Part shown: positions 52,543 through 64,000 of the stretch, in pieces
How the letters are laid out: the number at the start of each line of letters is the position of its first letter
Position numbering within the stretch: the stretch's first letter is position 1
Origin: Alviniconcha marisindica
Lineage: Eukaryota; Mollusca; Gastropoda; Provannidae
DNA: 64,000 nt
NCBI GenBank assembly: GCA_018857735.1
Contig: JABMCL010000813.1
Location: forward strand, 622,501 to 686,500
Direction: 5' to 3'
Translations under genes and position numbers: made by a program
Notes under the pieces: model-generated
Told to the model about the DNA's origin: nothing
Database searches by the model: none
The model's input: only the letters and a program-made list of their open reading frames with translations

Positions 52543-55500
52543 ACAGTCAGAAGGGAGCTAAGTCAATCTGGCCTCTGCATACCCAGCACTCTGGTCTTCT
52601 TTATGAAGTGTCAAATCTCTCTTGGTTGTCTGGCAACAAAGAACCTCTAATCCATCAAAACAATGACGTTTGTAATATCAGCCTAAAGTGTGGGCAGAGG
52701 AAGCAAGGTGGGAGGCTTTAATGTCACACATACCAAGGTAGCGATTGCAGTTTTGCTGTTTGGGTGTTCCTGCGCTTGTTTGTTTTTCCCCTCAATCTTT
52801 CTGTGTATTATGTTAGACAATTGCTGGTGTTTCAACCAAAAATACTTTGGACAGCAAAGCATAAAATAATTCTATTGCAGTTATGTTAGGTTTTTATTTG
52901 TTTGTTTCACAGTAATGCCACCAGCAAGTCTTTTATGTGTGGCAATAAAATAAAATAAATGTTGCTGTTGTTGTTGTTGTCTTATTTGTTTTGTTTCAGT
53001 TTTTTATTTTTTTTATTTTTCACAAGGTCCATAAAGTAGTGTCCACATTTTACACTGACAATAGTGTGATCTAAACCAAACAGTCAATTCAGAAACAGCA
53101 TTAAATTTGACAAACCAATCAACTATACAGAACACTGGAAATAACGCTGGTGACTGGTATACCAGCGGTGTTTCTTTCCACAACAAAACAGGTTTGCCCT
53201 ATTGATTGGCTCGACACTGGTTCGGTCTTTCAGCGTAATCCCCCGGCTTAGGAGTCTTTCTCCCTGGTTAGGTCCTTGCGGCTGGAATGACAGCCTTGAA
53301 TGAGCAGTTCCTGATAAGGCATTAGTGGCAAATCAAACTTCACATGGCCAGCACAATCTGGCAATAACCTGGTGCTGTATCCCCAAGCAGAGGTGATAAA
53401 TTCCCCAGCCTTACCTGAAACTGTTTTAATGTTTTCCTGACAGGGCCCCAGCTTTTCGGCAGGAACTGAGCTATGCCTGGTCAATAAATTTAAGCCCTGA
53501 GAAAGGGCTCAACAAAAGCCAGATTTGTTGGACGCCTGAGGTCGCCAAGGTTCCTGGCCTGCTGTAGCTTTCAGTAATATCTAATGGAGACAGGTGGCTT
53601 TTGCAAGAAATGATTGCAAGATTAAACTCCACACCACTGTGCTGAGGGCAATAAATCATTTTCTCCGGAGGTGAATTGAGCATGGCGATAAAGTACTGTT
53701 TAGTACGCGTTGCTATCTTGCCAGTCAGAGTGAACTGATACTATGCCCATCAAACATATTGTGTCAGGCTAGAGATCAGATTAAATGGGCAATATAATGT
53801 AGCCATGCATAACGTCAGGTCTTGCTCGAGCTAAACCCCGACTCAGGACAGGGATTAACCACTGCCGCCATTCCTTCTTTGCGCATTGCATTTTGTGGGC
53901 AGTCAAGTGTGGCAGAAAATGGTGCCTCTGAATTACATTGCCCTGTACAAGAAAGGAATGGTTTTTAACACCTCTGAAGCTGTGACACAAAGCATACGCT
54001 TGCTGGGTATTCAGATAATCCTGCGTGCCAATATCAAAGGACTCAATCTTTGCCACTTTTACCCCTTCCAGTTTACTTGATTTATTCCATTCTTAATGGG
54101 TGCTGGGTATTGGAAAAATGCTGTCAGAGAAAAACAGCACATAGGTTTTAAAAATGACAGGATACAAGGAATATTATATAATTACTTTATACATGTTACA
54201 GTTTACCCCTTTCTTTGCTTTGTATGGAGGAGGCAAGGACTCCCTTCCTTACATCTGCACTGGGTCTTTGAAGAACACTGGCAGTGAATGACATTAATTG
54301 ACAGCATGTCAGTAGTTAAAGGACACTATGAATGACTTCACATCAGTGATAAAAAGGTACAAGTAAGTAAGTAACCTGATGCTTTATGCCCAGTCAACCA
54401 GTACAGTTGTATCAGAGCGATAAAAGGTACAAAAAACAATGACTGACACAGTGACAGCACATTAGTGGTAAAAGGAAACAATAAATGAAGCACATTAGTG
54501 AGAAAAAGGTAAGAAAAACAAACAGACAATGAACAACAGCACCTAAGTGATAAAAACGTGACAAAAAATTAAGCAGTGAACGACAGCACATTACTGGTAA
54601 ATGGATACAAAAAATAATATATCAACTGGCCGATATTTCTTACATTGTCAAAGCCTATTCTCAGTCATTTCTTCTCATCACAAGTTAAAACAAAGTGTTA
54701 GCCAGGGGTACTTCTCTCAAAGATCATCCCAAGGCTCCTATACTGAGGTTCATCTGTTAAAAAAAAAAATGCATGCCTAATTCCACACCCTTTCACATCA
54801 CTTTCCAGCACCTTCCTCCAAAATTCTGCCAGAACTGGTTACGCCACTGAAAGCACTCTCCACTCTCTATCTCCATACAGCTGTCCACTGACACCGTCAG
54901 TGCCATCCAAAATGTTTGGGTGCTAACAAGACTGTGGATAGTGTCCGTCCTAGGTAAAAAAAGAAAAGAAAAAAAGTTCCATCTCGATTCAGATTATTTT
55001 GATTCTATTTGTGCTGGCATACGCAACATGGGTGGTTATAAAAGAAATATCTAATATAATCTGAGTTGTCTGTTACAAACTTATTGCAATGTGAACACCA
55101 ACAAAAAAAACTGTCTGTTATCTGACAGTTTTTTTTAGACCTATGGTGTAATCAGTTATGGCAGTGGTTGAAGGAAGGGTGTCATAAACAACTGCTTGGA
55201 GTTTGGTCTAAACCACATGCACCGTACCTGCATAAGCATGACTTCCTCCCACAGTGATTGGTTCACGAAGTGCTCCTCGTGCACCTCCTCCACCAGGCAG
55301 CGCCATTTCTGGTTGACGCACAGAGCATTGAACAGCGAGGGCTGGTCCAGAAAGCTCAGGATGCACTTAGCCAAGTGCACAGGCAGGCTGCCTACAAAGT
55401 CCCTGTAGCGTGACACGCCAGAATACGCTTTGGATGAGGTGGGGATGATCAACATGGCAGGATCTACAGAGTCCTTGTCAGAACTGCTCATGGACGCTGC

Positions 55501-58500
55501 CTCCACATCGATGCGATTCGCTTCTGCACGGCTTGCAGTGAGAGGGTGACCGGTGAAAGGATCGGTGGTGAATTGGCTGTAGTCTGTTCTGGTCCTGGTC
55601 AAAAGGTGAAGTTCAGGGTTCTTCTCTGATTGGAAGGAGTATTCAGTGTTGGCGATGGAAGCTGATTCCATGTAATCCGATACATCTGAAAGTGTCCACA
55701 GTCAAATCATGTGTTTCATGAGTTTTTTTTCTTGCTTGGACTGGTGGTGTGTTATTATATGCATCATTACCTGTATTTCACTGCTTCACTAACAAGTATT
55801 TTAACGGAAATTTGGTCACTTTCCTGGGGAAAATCCGAAAATTAGTTCCTGGGCAGTGTTGAGTTCCATAAATTATTATTCTATGAATTACATACACCTG
55901 GTAGTTACCTGCACATTGCAAACAATATTTGAATGCTAATTCCTCAAAGAGGTAGTCAGTGCATGCTCTTTTTGGTTTATTGAATCCAATAATATACATG
56001 TAGAACAAGAGCAGCCAAAGAAATATGTATCCATAATATTATGCTTCAGCCATTCTTAACACCAAAAATGTAACTTCATGGAAAATGTCCCATGTTATAC
56101 AATATTAACAAATTTGAATTGGACAGACTACATCTTTATGATATGTGAAATCTTACAAAAGATTATTTACCCAAAATGTAATACAAAATATTGTGAACCT
56201 TGGACAGTCAGCCCTGTGAGTTTTTTTGGGGGGGGGTTGTTTTTCCTTCTTTTTTTATCCAGCCAAATTGTAAACATGTGTTTGGGTGTGAAAAGACCCA
56301 TTTAATTGTTCAGTTTTCATGCACATGAAAAATTCAGATCAGGGACACATTCCCATGCAACAAGTCTGAAACTGCCAACCTGATTCATGTACAGAATACT
56401 AATCACCTGCTTCTCTATTGAATGCCAGTGGACAGCGTGCTGGTATTTTGCACAAGAGTTGGCATACATAAAATCAGAGCGGCATGCAGAAGAATTGATG
56501 ATGGATGTTACCTGTAGTTACCTTGCATTACATTGCTGACCCCCCCCTTCAAAACAACAACAAAACAACCTTTTCCTGGACAATGTAATGCCTTCTTCCA
56601 AGATCCATAAATCCACACACTTGAAATCAGAAGACATTTTGCAGACATGACTTACACAGCAATTTTATATTTTGAGTGTTTTTTGTCTGTTGTGTGCTCA
56701 TGTTTGTCTGGTTCACCAAAATTTCACATTAAAAAGGAAAATCTGAAGAAGATTATTCACAGCATGTATGCATGTGATTCTTTTTCATTTTCATCTCTTT
56801 CCTCCCTTTCCCCCTAAAAGAGCCCCTTACTGTTAGTTAATGTTAGCAACTTTCCATTTCCAAATTATACCCAGGTGTTCATTCACTTTATTGGGAGATA
56901 ACAGTAAAACCTTCTTCCATTTCCAAAACTGTACCCGGGTGTTCATTCATTTGGTTGGGAGATCATAGCAAAACATTTTTCCGTTTCCAAAACTGTACCC
57001 AGGTGTTCATTCACTTGGTTGGGAGATAATAGCAAAAACTCTTCCCATTTGCTAAATTGTACCCCATTCTTCATTCACTTGGTTGGGAGATAATAGCAAA
57101 ACCTCTTTCTATTTCCAAAATTGAACCCGGGTGGTCATTCACTTGGTTAGGAGATAACAGTGACCACTGCCCACTATGGGGCCATCTTTTCAATCAGAGT
57201 GTGTCACTTGGTGGAATCAGCCTTTGTTACAAAGTCATAACTGTCAAACTGCCCACACTGTATGTCTGACAACTGCCACCCATTACGATAAGGAACATGA
57301 CCAATCTCTGAGTGTCACCCCATATATCACATTTTCTTACTCAATCTGGATGAAAGGTTTTGAGCTGTAAGAAAATAATTAATTTTTGGACAAAACTGTG
57401 TTGACTTTCCCCCCCATCAGATTCTTACTCATTCTTGAAAGCAAAAATCTCATAAGTACTGGAACCCTAAGTAGATGCAGATATGCCACCCAGATCTATG
57501 CACAAAAAAATCACTATTCACATGATTTGTTTTAATGCATCCATAAAAATAATATCAAACTGTCATCATTCATTCTTGTTAAATCATACATTGTCATATT
57601 ATTTTAATGCAGGTGATATTTTCCATATCTGCATCCACACTTAAATGGAACTGAAATTTATTTATAAGCACACTGTGTTGGGCAAATGGAAGAAAAGGCA
57701 ATGTTGGGCCAATGGAAGAACAGGCATATCATTGGGCAAATGGAAAATCAAAGGACATCCTATGATGTCACTGACAGAGCTATTACAGTTGTTTTTTTGT
57801 TGTTGTTTTTGTAGCAATGTATAACAACTTGTTTGACTTCCAACAGTTTGTGCATTACCATGTGGCACAAATGTCTTAAACTTAATATGTTTCTGCTTTG
57901 CTAAGACTCATTTTGAAACTGTTCTTGGGAGGAACTTGCACTGGCAGTCCAAATTCCCCAGCAGGGAAAGCATTAAAAGATTTAGTTTTAAAATGCCTTG
58001 TCAAGTTTATATTGCATATTTAAACTGAGTTTTCAAAAGTTACGATCTGAAGACCTGAATACTGTACAAAACTATGCCAAGTGCCATGGCCCACTTCTAA
58101 CACAGGGGCCACAGCCTCTTAAGTCTTAATTGAAGTTTGGCATGAGAATGATCTGCTCATGTTGCCTGTGGAACAAAGCCAAATAGGACACAGGTAGCCA
58201 TCAGGACATCTGTGACAACTGATGGAATTTATGCATGACACCCCACCCTTCCTGCCAACTGAAGGCCACAGCTGAGTCTTTCTTTTCTTTTCTTTTTCTT
58301 TTTTTTCTCTCCTTCTTTTTCTTTTTTAATCTTCAACCCTCTAGACATACAATGGCAAGATAAATATATGCATAAAATAACAGGCACACTCACAAGCAGT
58401 GTATGTTATGTAAAGCTACAAGAGACCAAAAACAGATCACAAACAAAAGATAAAGACAACAACAGGAAAAGCAATAACAACAACAACAAACAGATACCTT

Positions 58501-59224
58501 AATTCATCTTGCGTTATGGTGAGACAGATGGAAAGGGGGGGGGGAACAATTGAGTCTTGTTGCTGTTGTTGTTTTGCTTGTTTTTGTTTTGCTTTTCTTT
58601 CTGGAAAAATGATACAGTTACCCACAACACTGACACCAAAGCAGAAAATGAATGTAACATTACAGCACAAACTTGGTCCAGATCACTGCATCAGATTTAC
58701 AGGAATGGTTGAATCCTAGTTCCGTAACTATGTGGCTCATGCACAAACACATCAATAATGTCCCACTCCCCACAGCTAGGTGGCGAAATAAACTGATAAA
58801 TGCCAAAACAAATGATTAAAAGTGTCATTGGACTGACAGAAGGAGTAATGCAGAGGAGAAAAACTGAATATTGATTGAGTGTGAACTGTGGTGTGCTGAT
58901 AGTAGACAGTGGTGACAGTGTATTTAAATTTTCATTTATTTACAATTATCGTAGTGGTGGGGTCAGAGTGTTTAGCTTGTACAATGCTATATATTATCAA
59001 TTTTATTATATATGATCACTTCTATTTAATCATTTAGAAAATAACCTATGAGGTTTCTCCATGCAAACCACCAAGATGATCCCAAACATCATAGTATAAT
59101 TGTTAATGTTATAGACTGTCCAACCTGGTACTAATCAGAATTTTCAATCAACAGTCAGCTGTAAAAAATTGATTTAGCATTGTGGCTCTGTAATACTGTA
59201 TACAGCTAAACAGAATGGTGTGTG

Positions 59225-59280
<56 letters not shown>

Positions 59281-61080
59281 AATTTTAAGAATCACTTTCT
59301 GGCACCCTTGCTCCAATCTCTGTTGTAAATAGTTATGCCACTGAAAGGCATCATTTCCAAACATCTGTCTACCAAAATCGCTCCCTCAATAAAATTTGTG
59401 AAAAGTTTAAGTACTACAACCGTTGAAGCATGCATGTAAACATCAGAGGTGTCTGTCCTGGTTTAAAAATTAGTTCCAGCTTGATTTGAACAATCTGTGC
59501 TTTGTTTGTGCTGGAAAAGCACTGCAAGCAGTTATAACACTAAGAGGAACATGGCCTGATATAATTTGAGCTATCTGCCTGGTCACAAACTTACTGCCAT
59601 TTGAGAACCAGTTGAAAAACTCAGTTTTTTCCCAACAATTTTCTGAGTAAAGTAGATGTTTGAAAATAATTTCAGCATTTTTTAAAGTCTCTGTACCATG
59701 CTAAGTTTTATGAGACATTGTGTTATTTCTACTTCCTCATAAGACGGTTGATAAAAACAGCACAATAATGTGAATGAACTCTTTCTGCCACTGACTTTTA
59801 CAAACTGTTGGATGTTACAACTAATTTAACCATTAAGCAAATACCATGAAGTCAACACAATGTATATTTCTATGTTTTGTTGTTCTTGTTTTTTAAGTTT
59901 TCATAAAACCTGTGCTTCATTTCAGATTCATAAATTTATATATAATCAGATTTCTTCTTCTATCAGTTGTTTTGAGTGGTATGGGTTTTGTTTTTTGGGG
60001 TTTTTGTTTGTGTGTGGGTGCGTGCATGTTTTTGGGGGGAGGGGTTGGCAAATGGAATCACATGTCCTTGAATGAACAGATAATTTTTAACATGACTTGA
60101 GTAAATAAAAAAAACAAAATTAAAAAATTTTAAAGTAAAAAAAAGCTGATGAATAAACAAACAAAATAACAGATAAATAGATGAACAGATCAACTTAAAA
60201 ACTCAGAGTACAAAACAGAATATAAACAAAGGAATAAATTTATGGATCAAAACTGAAAAGTTAGATGGATTAAGTACAAGCACCCAGCTGCCAATTTTAT
60301 GCTTATAACTAAAACTGCTGTTAAAATAATGCCATCATAAAATAAAACTGTCAGCAAGGAATTTTACTGAGAAAACACACAACTATTCCACAGATACAAA
60401 AACAAGAGGTACAGACACAAATGTAATTTGACAATGGGCAAATTTCCCTTTGGTGCAGTTCACAAATCCAAAAACTGACTGAACAGATACATACCTGGTA
60501 AAGCTTCTGTGGCTTTCTTTTCTGACACCAGGAGAGTGTTGGCTTGCGTATACAGGAGATAGAGGAGGTGAGCATCACACGCCTGCAGCAGGCTGAAGGC
60601 GAAGTTGGCCTTGGACCAATATGATGACTTCACAAACCAGTCCCAAGTGGACGTAATGTACTGCAGGACATCATCCTCTGTCAATGCCCTGTCAGCGCTG
60701 AGGGTCATGACGTCTGTCTTCAGACTTGGCTGGCTGCGGGTGCGTGCATACATAAAGTCCTTCATCACCACCGGCTGAAGCAAGGACACTAACTGTTGCA
60801 AGAGGTCGACACTGTGAATGCGCCTCAGCAAGCCCAGCATGAACTTCTTCCGCGAGTAGTCTCCTATCCGATGGAACCATTCCTTCATTTCCTTCATTTT
60901 TAGGGTGAGCTGGCATGTTTCACATTTGCCGCACACAGTTGACTTCCCTGTGTTGACACAGCGCAGCTCATGCGCCTTTCCTAGGTTAAACTCGTACTGT
61001 TCGACGTTGGTGTGGGTGTGTTTCATTGCCCCCTCCATCACTGCATCACTGGACCCCGGGTAATTACACACCTCAAGCAT
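40344..61080 (-). CDS. FBXW10: FBXW10-like F-box/WD40 protein, 9 coding exons, 1255 aa
   Basis: Predicted substrate receptor of an SCF (SKP1-CUL1-F-box) ubiquitin ligase. Exons (5' to 3'): 60495-61080, 55228-55685, 48941-49176, 47912-48115, 47032-47153, 46067-46215, 43583-43725, 42385-42543, 40344-42054. All boundaries are GT-AG and the lengths sum to 3768 bases with phases joining. Residues 1-195 form the FBXW10 N-terminal region with CGKCETCQLTLKMKEMKEWF and LLQPVVMKDFMYARTRS. The F-box is at ~289-330 (SLPVHLAKCILSFLDQPSLF). Linker VIMEERNVYCGAYNVMVLCD is diagnostic of FBXW10. WD40 blades follow: SGSYDTSIRCWSIETGQCLK, ASGAKDKSCKVWDMETGKCK, GGRVKVWELSTGQLIK, VTGSRDGYALAWSALG, TGSGDGRLRIWNMLTGQCCR. 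Residues ~687-1255 come from one exon: mostly low-complexity Pro/Ser/Arg-rich, ending in a Glu/Arg/Lys/Gln-rich predicted helix (HIEQIHQQQRRLEQEQLEKR). Start ATG 61080 has aaa before it. Longer than human FBXW10 (~1050 aa) because of the tail. Confidence 0.93.
42148..42275. repeat. CA tract in FBXW10 intron 8
   Basis: The 340-base intron between 42385 and 42054 holds a short (CA)n (about 42244-42266) and no other feature. Confidence 0.8.
42720..42885. repeat. Tandem duplication (~78 bp, two copies)
   Basis: Two copies of the block ctccaaaacctccagattct, then aacataaag, then ttaaatttcatgcaaccatc (the first copy begins ttccaaaacc). FBXW10 intron 7. Confidence 0.85.
44380..44500. repeat. Tandem duplication (~65 bp)
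   Basis: aaatcagtttattcactcag ... cctttgg(c/t)t(t)gatc(a/g)taaaactcctc appears twice. FBXW10 intron 6. Confidence 0.8.
45535..46065 (-). repeat. Intronic minisatellite abutting the FBXW10 exon 6 donor
   Basis: On the - strand, directly after the donor atcaag|gtgatg, runs tctggctaagg(g/a)atc(a)ggg-attattttatg repeated about 12-14 times in units of ~30-55 bp, some with catctggctaagggatcaag, then gagtcttttatgtctcattg. The exon itself is not duplicated. It shows again an array anchored at a splice site. Confidence 0.9.
46749..46969. repeat. (CA)n compound microsatellite and C-run
   Basis: About 100 bases of CA with ga interruptions (46749-46850), then a run of ~23 C at 46947-46969 and more CA. 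FBXW10 intron 5. Reading frames rich in Cys/Val here are repeat artefacts. Confidence 0.95.
47580..47890. repeat. ~77-bp repeat, four copies, FBXW10 intron 4
   Basis: Unit: cttctaatgataaaaat, then aacagaaaacaaaaacaaaa, then atcctgaagataatgccat, then ttgtttcaaattcctttttt. The last copy runs to within ~25 bases of the exon 4 donor (47911). Confidence 0.88.
49602..49688 (+). repeat. Dispersed repeat family C (tail-type), copy 2
   Basis: agtcactcatttagaatcac, then atgcgacaaaagcacagtga, then gtctgctcaagagcagagaa, then tagcgctatataaaagtgg. The 'gcgctatataaa' end is common to 3' tails of invertebrate SINE/LINE elements. Copy 1 is at 36582-36665. Confidence 0.65.
52340..52545. repeat. GT-rich cluster with G-run
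   Basis: Interrupted (GT)n blocks with gtggtgtttgtgaggtgtgt repeats and a 15-G run, ending in a pure (GT)n of ~17 units. Translated frames of Cys/Val/Gly are artefacts. Confidence 0.92.
54330..54610 (+). repeat. Family A copy within ~60-bp tandem repeats
   Basis: Family A core at 54363-54419 (gtaagtaagtaacctgatgc, ttatgcccagtcaacca) is followed by repeats of acagcacattagtggtaaaa, then ggaaacaat(g)aa. About four to five diverged units. Confidence 0.7.
56855..57140. repeat. ~62-bp tandem repeat, five copies
   Basis: Unit: ccatttccaaaattgtaccc, then aggtgttcattcacttggtt, then gggagataatagcaaaacct. Copies are 85-95% alike. It lies inside FBXW10 intron 1. Confidence 0.9.
59228..59278. repeat. 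(GT)n microsatellite
   Basis: About 25 GT units. Other simple tracts nearby: a C-run at 61500-61518, (GT)n at 61606-61655 and (CA)n at 61893-61927. Confidence 0.95.
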
Positions 61081-61605
61081 TTTGATGAAGCTCTCTTTTC
61101 AACCACACTGCAGCAACTAGAAATCCATTGACTCAGTTGTGAAGGAGTATGAATAAGATGTAGTTCCACTAAATGTTCCAGATGTCCTAAAACAAAAATA
61201 GAAGAAAAAAATCTTAAATTAGTCAAGTCTACTGAACCTTTTCTGACTGACAGCTCATGGGTATTAGATATATAATAAATCAATAAATAATTCATCCTCA
61301 TGTCAAAATTTGCAAAGGACATGACATTAAACCTGTCCAACAGAGTGCTTAGCTGAAGTTGGTGCAAAAGAGACTTCTGTACAAAACTAAGCATTTTTGA
61401 TACTTATACTCAGCCATTAGCTATCCTTTCCAAGGTCCAGTGCCTTCTCCTCTGATACATCTGACACCTTCAAATACTGTGTTCTGGGCTGGGTAAGCCC
61501 CCCCCCCCCCCCCCCCCCAATCTCCCATCACCAGCCCACTACATCTGAGTGGATGAGAACCTCTGTCAATGCAAAAAGAAATTAGATCAAATGCAGCATT
61601 TCTTG

Positions 61606-61657
<52 letters not shown>

Positions 61658-62384
61658 AATAATGGGTCCATTTACAGAGGAACTGTTTTGAACGTTGACA
61701 CAAAATTGTTTTATTTTATTACAACACAAAAAATTTATTCCTCTTCAGTCTGTTTCCAAACAACTGATTCACTCCACTGCAAACAGTAGACTTCTTCCAA
61801 ACTGGCAGTAATCATTTTTGAGGGAAACTGTAAGGTATTAAACTACAATTTAACACTTCAACAGTTATCAAAGGTCTGAATTAGACTTGCTTCACACACA
61901 CACACACACGCACACACACACACACACAACAATCGTAACTTTCTTGACAATTTAATGGTAAGAATCAGACACTTTTTCATAAATCAAGAAACATCGCATG
62001 GCAGTATTTTCTTCAGATTAATTTGTTCAAATGCCATCTGCTTTGACTTGACTGATCGGTTGAACGAAGTGTTTCCTTCGATATGGCAGCAACAAAAAGA
62101 TCATATATTTTCGTAAACAATTTTGAACTGATGTCGCAAAATCAAGTTTGGGTGCGCCTTCCATTCATTCAGCTAACCACCCTCTTCTTAACGTCGACGG
62201 CTACAGTCACCTTTTTGCCAGAAAATCTTGAGAGAGGGGGAGAAAAAATCAAAATATGCGAAAAGGGGACACGGTGAAGAGTGATCACAGGTACAACAAT
62301 GTAACTTTCCAAACCTGGTTTTCCGTAAAAGTGCATCATTGTGGACGAGCTTCACACTGACTCAGCACACAAACCTAGACTCAC

Positions 62385-62590
62385 CATCGTTCAGGCGACA
62401 AACCCCAGACTGACGCGTGCCGAAAGATGTCCGATGTTCGATCACTTCACACAGTCCCGGGTCATTGCAGACCCAATCATTTGAGCTACACAGGCATCCA
62501 TTGGACGCTTGTCCCCAAGGCGACAAGAACTCTTTGCAAGTGCTCGACGCTTCTCCGTTGGAATAGTCCCCCCTGATTGCGCTCAATTTT
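62385..62590 (-). other. Possible FBXW10 leader exon
   Basis: A strong donor on the - strand (gaacgatg|gtgagtct) closes a CG-containing segment at 62385. Splicing to an acceptor near 61110-61125 (ctgcag or ttctag) would give a 5' UTR of the FBXW10 transcript; the open frame it carries has no ATG and runs out of frame with the CDS. The upper limit is a guess. Confidence 0.35.
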
Positions 62591-63013
62591 TTTATATATT
62601 TTTAAAAAAATGTTTTTATCGTTGCTAAATCCTCGAGTGGATTTTTTTTTTAAATCAGCTCAAAGCTGGGTAATATCACAAAATTCAACACCAGTGCAGT
62701 GCACCACTAAGTAACAGTGGGACATGCCGAAGTCCTACTCATACCATAGAAATGAAGTTGTCGCCCTTGATGTGTTCAAAATAGTTTTAACAAGTGCAAA
62801 TTTAGTAGCTTAAGCATTAATTATACAATATTTAATGACTCATAAAGTTGACTTTTTAACGTTATTGCAATATTTTTATGTGTAAGTTTGCTACTATTCA
62901 ATAGCGTGCGTAATTCATTCTCCATCCTTCAAAGTTCTTCTGTGAAACCCATTTGTGTCGTCTGCAACAAAATGTGCACAACGAGGCTCGACACTTAGCA
63001 ACTAATACCCCGG

Positions 63014-63076
63014 ATGGCGCTTGCCAAAATGGAGGGCAACTGGATAGCGCTGCCCCTTGGTACATGTTTGGAATAG
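63014..63076 (+). promoter_or_regulatory. Upstream ORF in the leader of the last gene
   Basis: ATGGCGCTTGCCAAAATGGA opens a 20-codon frame ending TAG, with a second in-frame ATG at 63029 in strong context (aaaATGg). It is 111 bases before the MALERAK start. It counts as a uORF only if transcription starts upstream of it, which cannot be seen. The ccaaaatggagg segment also resembles a YY1 site. Confidence 0.4.
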
Positions 63077-63187
63077 ATGTAATAAGTCCTTTTCGTGTGT
63101 TTGCTGTTTTGCTGACTTTATAAACATCTAGTCAGCAGTTGCCTACACAAGGACCGAAACAACTCTATCCCAAAGAAAGAGGAAAAG

Positions 63188-63956
63188 ATGGCTTTGGAAC
63201 GTGCTAAGGTAAGGTTTTCGAATGTCATTTCAAAACGAAATTATTTGCAGAGGTTGGTTATTATTGACCCAAAATAACAGAACTAAAAATAAAGTTTTAT
63301 TGGTGATTTAAGCCTTTGATTTGTGCAACTTGAATATCTTCAGAGTGAGTGTATGGAGAAAATGTTTTACTCTGTAACACGGCCTATTGTTGCGTTTCTT
63401 ACGGTACTGTTTTTACAAAATAATAGTTGAATAGTACAACCTGGCAACTTATCAAAAGACGTGATATATATATGTATGTGCTATAGCCCATTAGTGTAAC
63501 AGTAAACAATCTTGATTCATAAAATGTTTTTGGCTTTTAAGCAGAATAATTGTAATCATTTGTTCAGAAGTACTTGTTGTGATGAATTAAAGTTATTAAA
63601 TTGTTCAAATTATTTTCTTTTAATTAGCTTCACATATAATTGTTGTCTTTTAATTTGCTTCACACACAGCCTCTTTAGAAGCAATTCCATGCTGATCAGG
63701 GTATAGATCTGCATTATCATGAGGGGGGAAAAAGAGAAGAATTTGGACAGTTTTAGTTTTGAGTGTTTGTTATGTAGTACTGTTTTATTTTTATTTGTTT
63801 GTGCATGTCAATAGTTGTAACTAACTGACATGAGTGTCTTGCTTTGTCTTGTAGTTGGTGGAAACACCAGAGCACAGTTGTAGCAAGACGCGGGGCTTGC
63901 CTGGCCTGCCGCCACTTCCAGCTGTTGCTGCCAAGGAACCCTCTGACCTGTATCAG
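63188..63956 (+). CDS. Unrecognised gene, first two coding exons (cut by window end)
   Basis: Exon 1 at 63188-63208 encodes MALERAK with donor aag|gtaagg; exon 2 at 63855-63956 (acceptor cttgtag, donor cag|gtaact) adds 34 codons: LVETPEHSCSKTRGLPGLPP, then LPAVAAKEPSDLYQ. Both exons are phase 0 and join open. No family is recognised; the stretch is Pro/Leu-rich, with no signal peptide or membrane segment. It is divergent from FBXW10, with about 800 bases between the proposed leader ends. The gene continues past the window. Confidence 0.55.
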
Positions 63957-64000
63957 GTAACTCTTCACAGGCGTTCTTCGTGTCTTCCTTCATTTAGAGC

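Larger units (their letters stand above)
49177..55227. other. FBXW10 intron 2 (6 kb)
   Basis: No exon is seen. Contains a family C copy (49602-49688), G/C-runs (49485-49495, 50740-50767), a GT/G-run cluster (52340-52545), a non-repetitive block (53150-54080) and a family A copy with ~60-bp repeats (54363-54610). Confidence 0.7.
55686..60494. other. FBXW10 intron 1 (4.8 kb)
   Basis: No coding exon is recognised. Contains a five-copy ~62-bp repeat (56855-57140), a (GT)n at 59228-59278 and pyrimidine-rich tracts (58280-58330). Short open frames are unconvincing. Confidence 0.7.
61081..63187. other. Region between the FBXW10 start codon and the divergent last gene
   Basis: Holds the FBXW10 leader, C-run, GT and CA tracts, and a CG-richer stretch (62380-62590 and 62900-63060) that probably contains both promoters. 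A 64-codon open frame at 62083-62277 (+) begins in a good context (atATGGCAGC) but shows no known domain. Confidence 0.5.

Noticed and set aside
62362..62586. 74-codon Cys-rich frame as a secreted peptide gene
   Set aside because: It has no ATG (starts at TTG) and no signal sequence; a leader exon with a gtgagt donor explains the segment better.

Overview
The window is animal nuclear DNA: split genes with GT-AG introns, (CA)n/(AT)n microsatellites, SINE and non-LTR retrotransposon remnants, and gene families (ATF4, TRAF, FBXW10, class III ADH, MRPL27) that together mean a metazoan. The protein divergence and repeat types suggest an invertebrate, most likely a lophotrochozoan such as a marine gastropod mollusc. 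That species-level guess is inference.

Layout. (1) ~1.7-15.8 kb, + strand: class III alcohol dehydrogenase / S-(hydroxymethyl)glutathione dehydrogenase (ADH5), ten coding exons visible; the tiny first exon is not found. (2) 16.6-18.8 kb, - strand, tail-to-tail with ADH5: an ATF4-type bZIP factor with a 5' leader carrying a 3-codon uORF and a 66-codon uORF that overlaps the start codon out of frame. (3) ~19-22 kb: gene-poor, repeat remnants. (4) 22.1-30.9 kb, - strand: a TRAF6-like RING/zinc-finger/MATH adaptor in eight coding exons (476 aa). (5) 31.1-31.6 kb, + strand: single-exon mitochondrial ribosomal protein bL27m, divergent from the TRAF gene across a short shared promoter with E-box, E2F-like and CCAAT motifs. 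(6) 31.6-40.3 kb: no gene seen, several repeats including a tRNA-headed SINE. (7) 40.3-61.1 kb, - strand: an FBXW10-like F-box/WD40 protein in nine coding exons (1255 codons join in phase), with a very large last exon. (8) 63.2 kb to the end, + strand: first two coding exons of an unrecognised gene, divergent from FBXW10.

The most striking structure is in ADH5. Six of the ten visible exons have a tandem array whose unit straddles the splice junction, so each repeat carries a copy of the exon edge together with its acceptor (exons 2, 5, 7, 9) or donor (exons 3, 10). The result is dozens of decoy splice sites inside a housekeeping gene. In acceptor arrays the working exon is the last copy; in donor arrays it is the first. 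Other points of note are the conserved ATF4 leader logic, a fragment of the FBXW10 last exon inside a TRAF intron, a duplicated piece of the TRAF terminal exon in its own 3' UTR, and three small dispersed-repeat families. All exon models were built by reading frames and splice sites by eye; phases were checked to join without stops.
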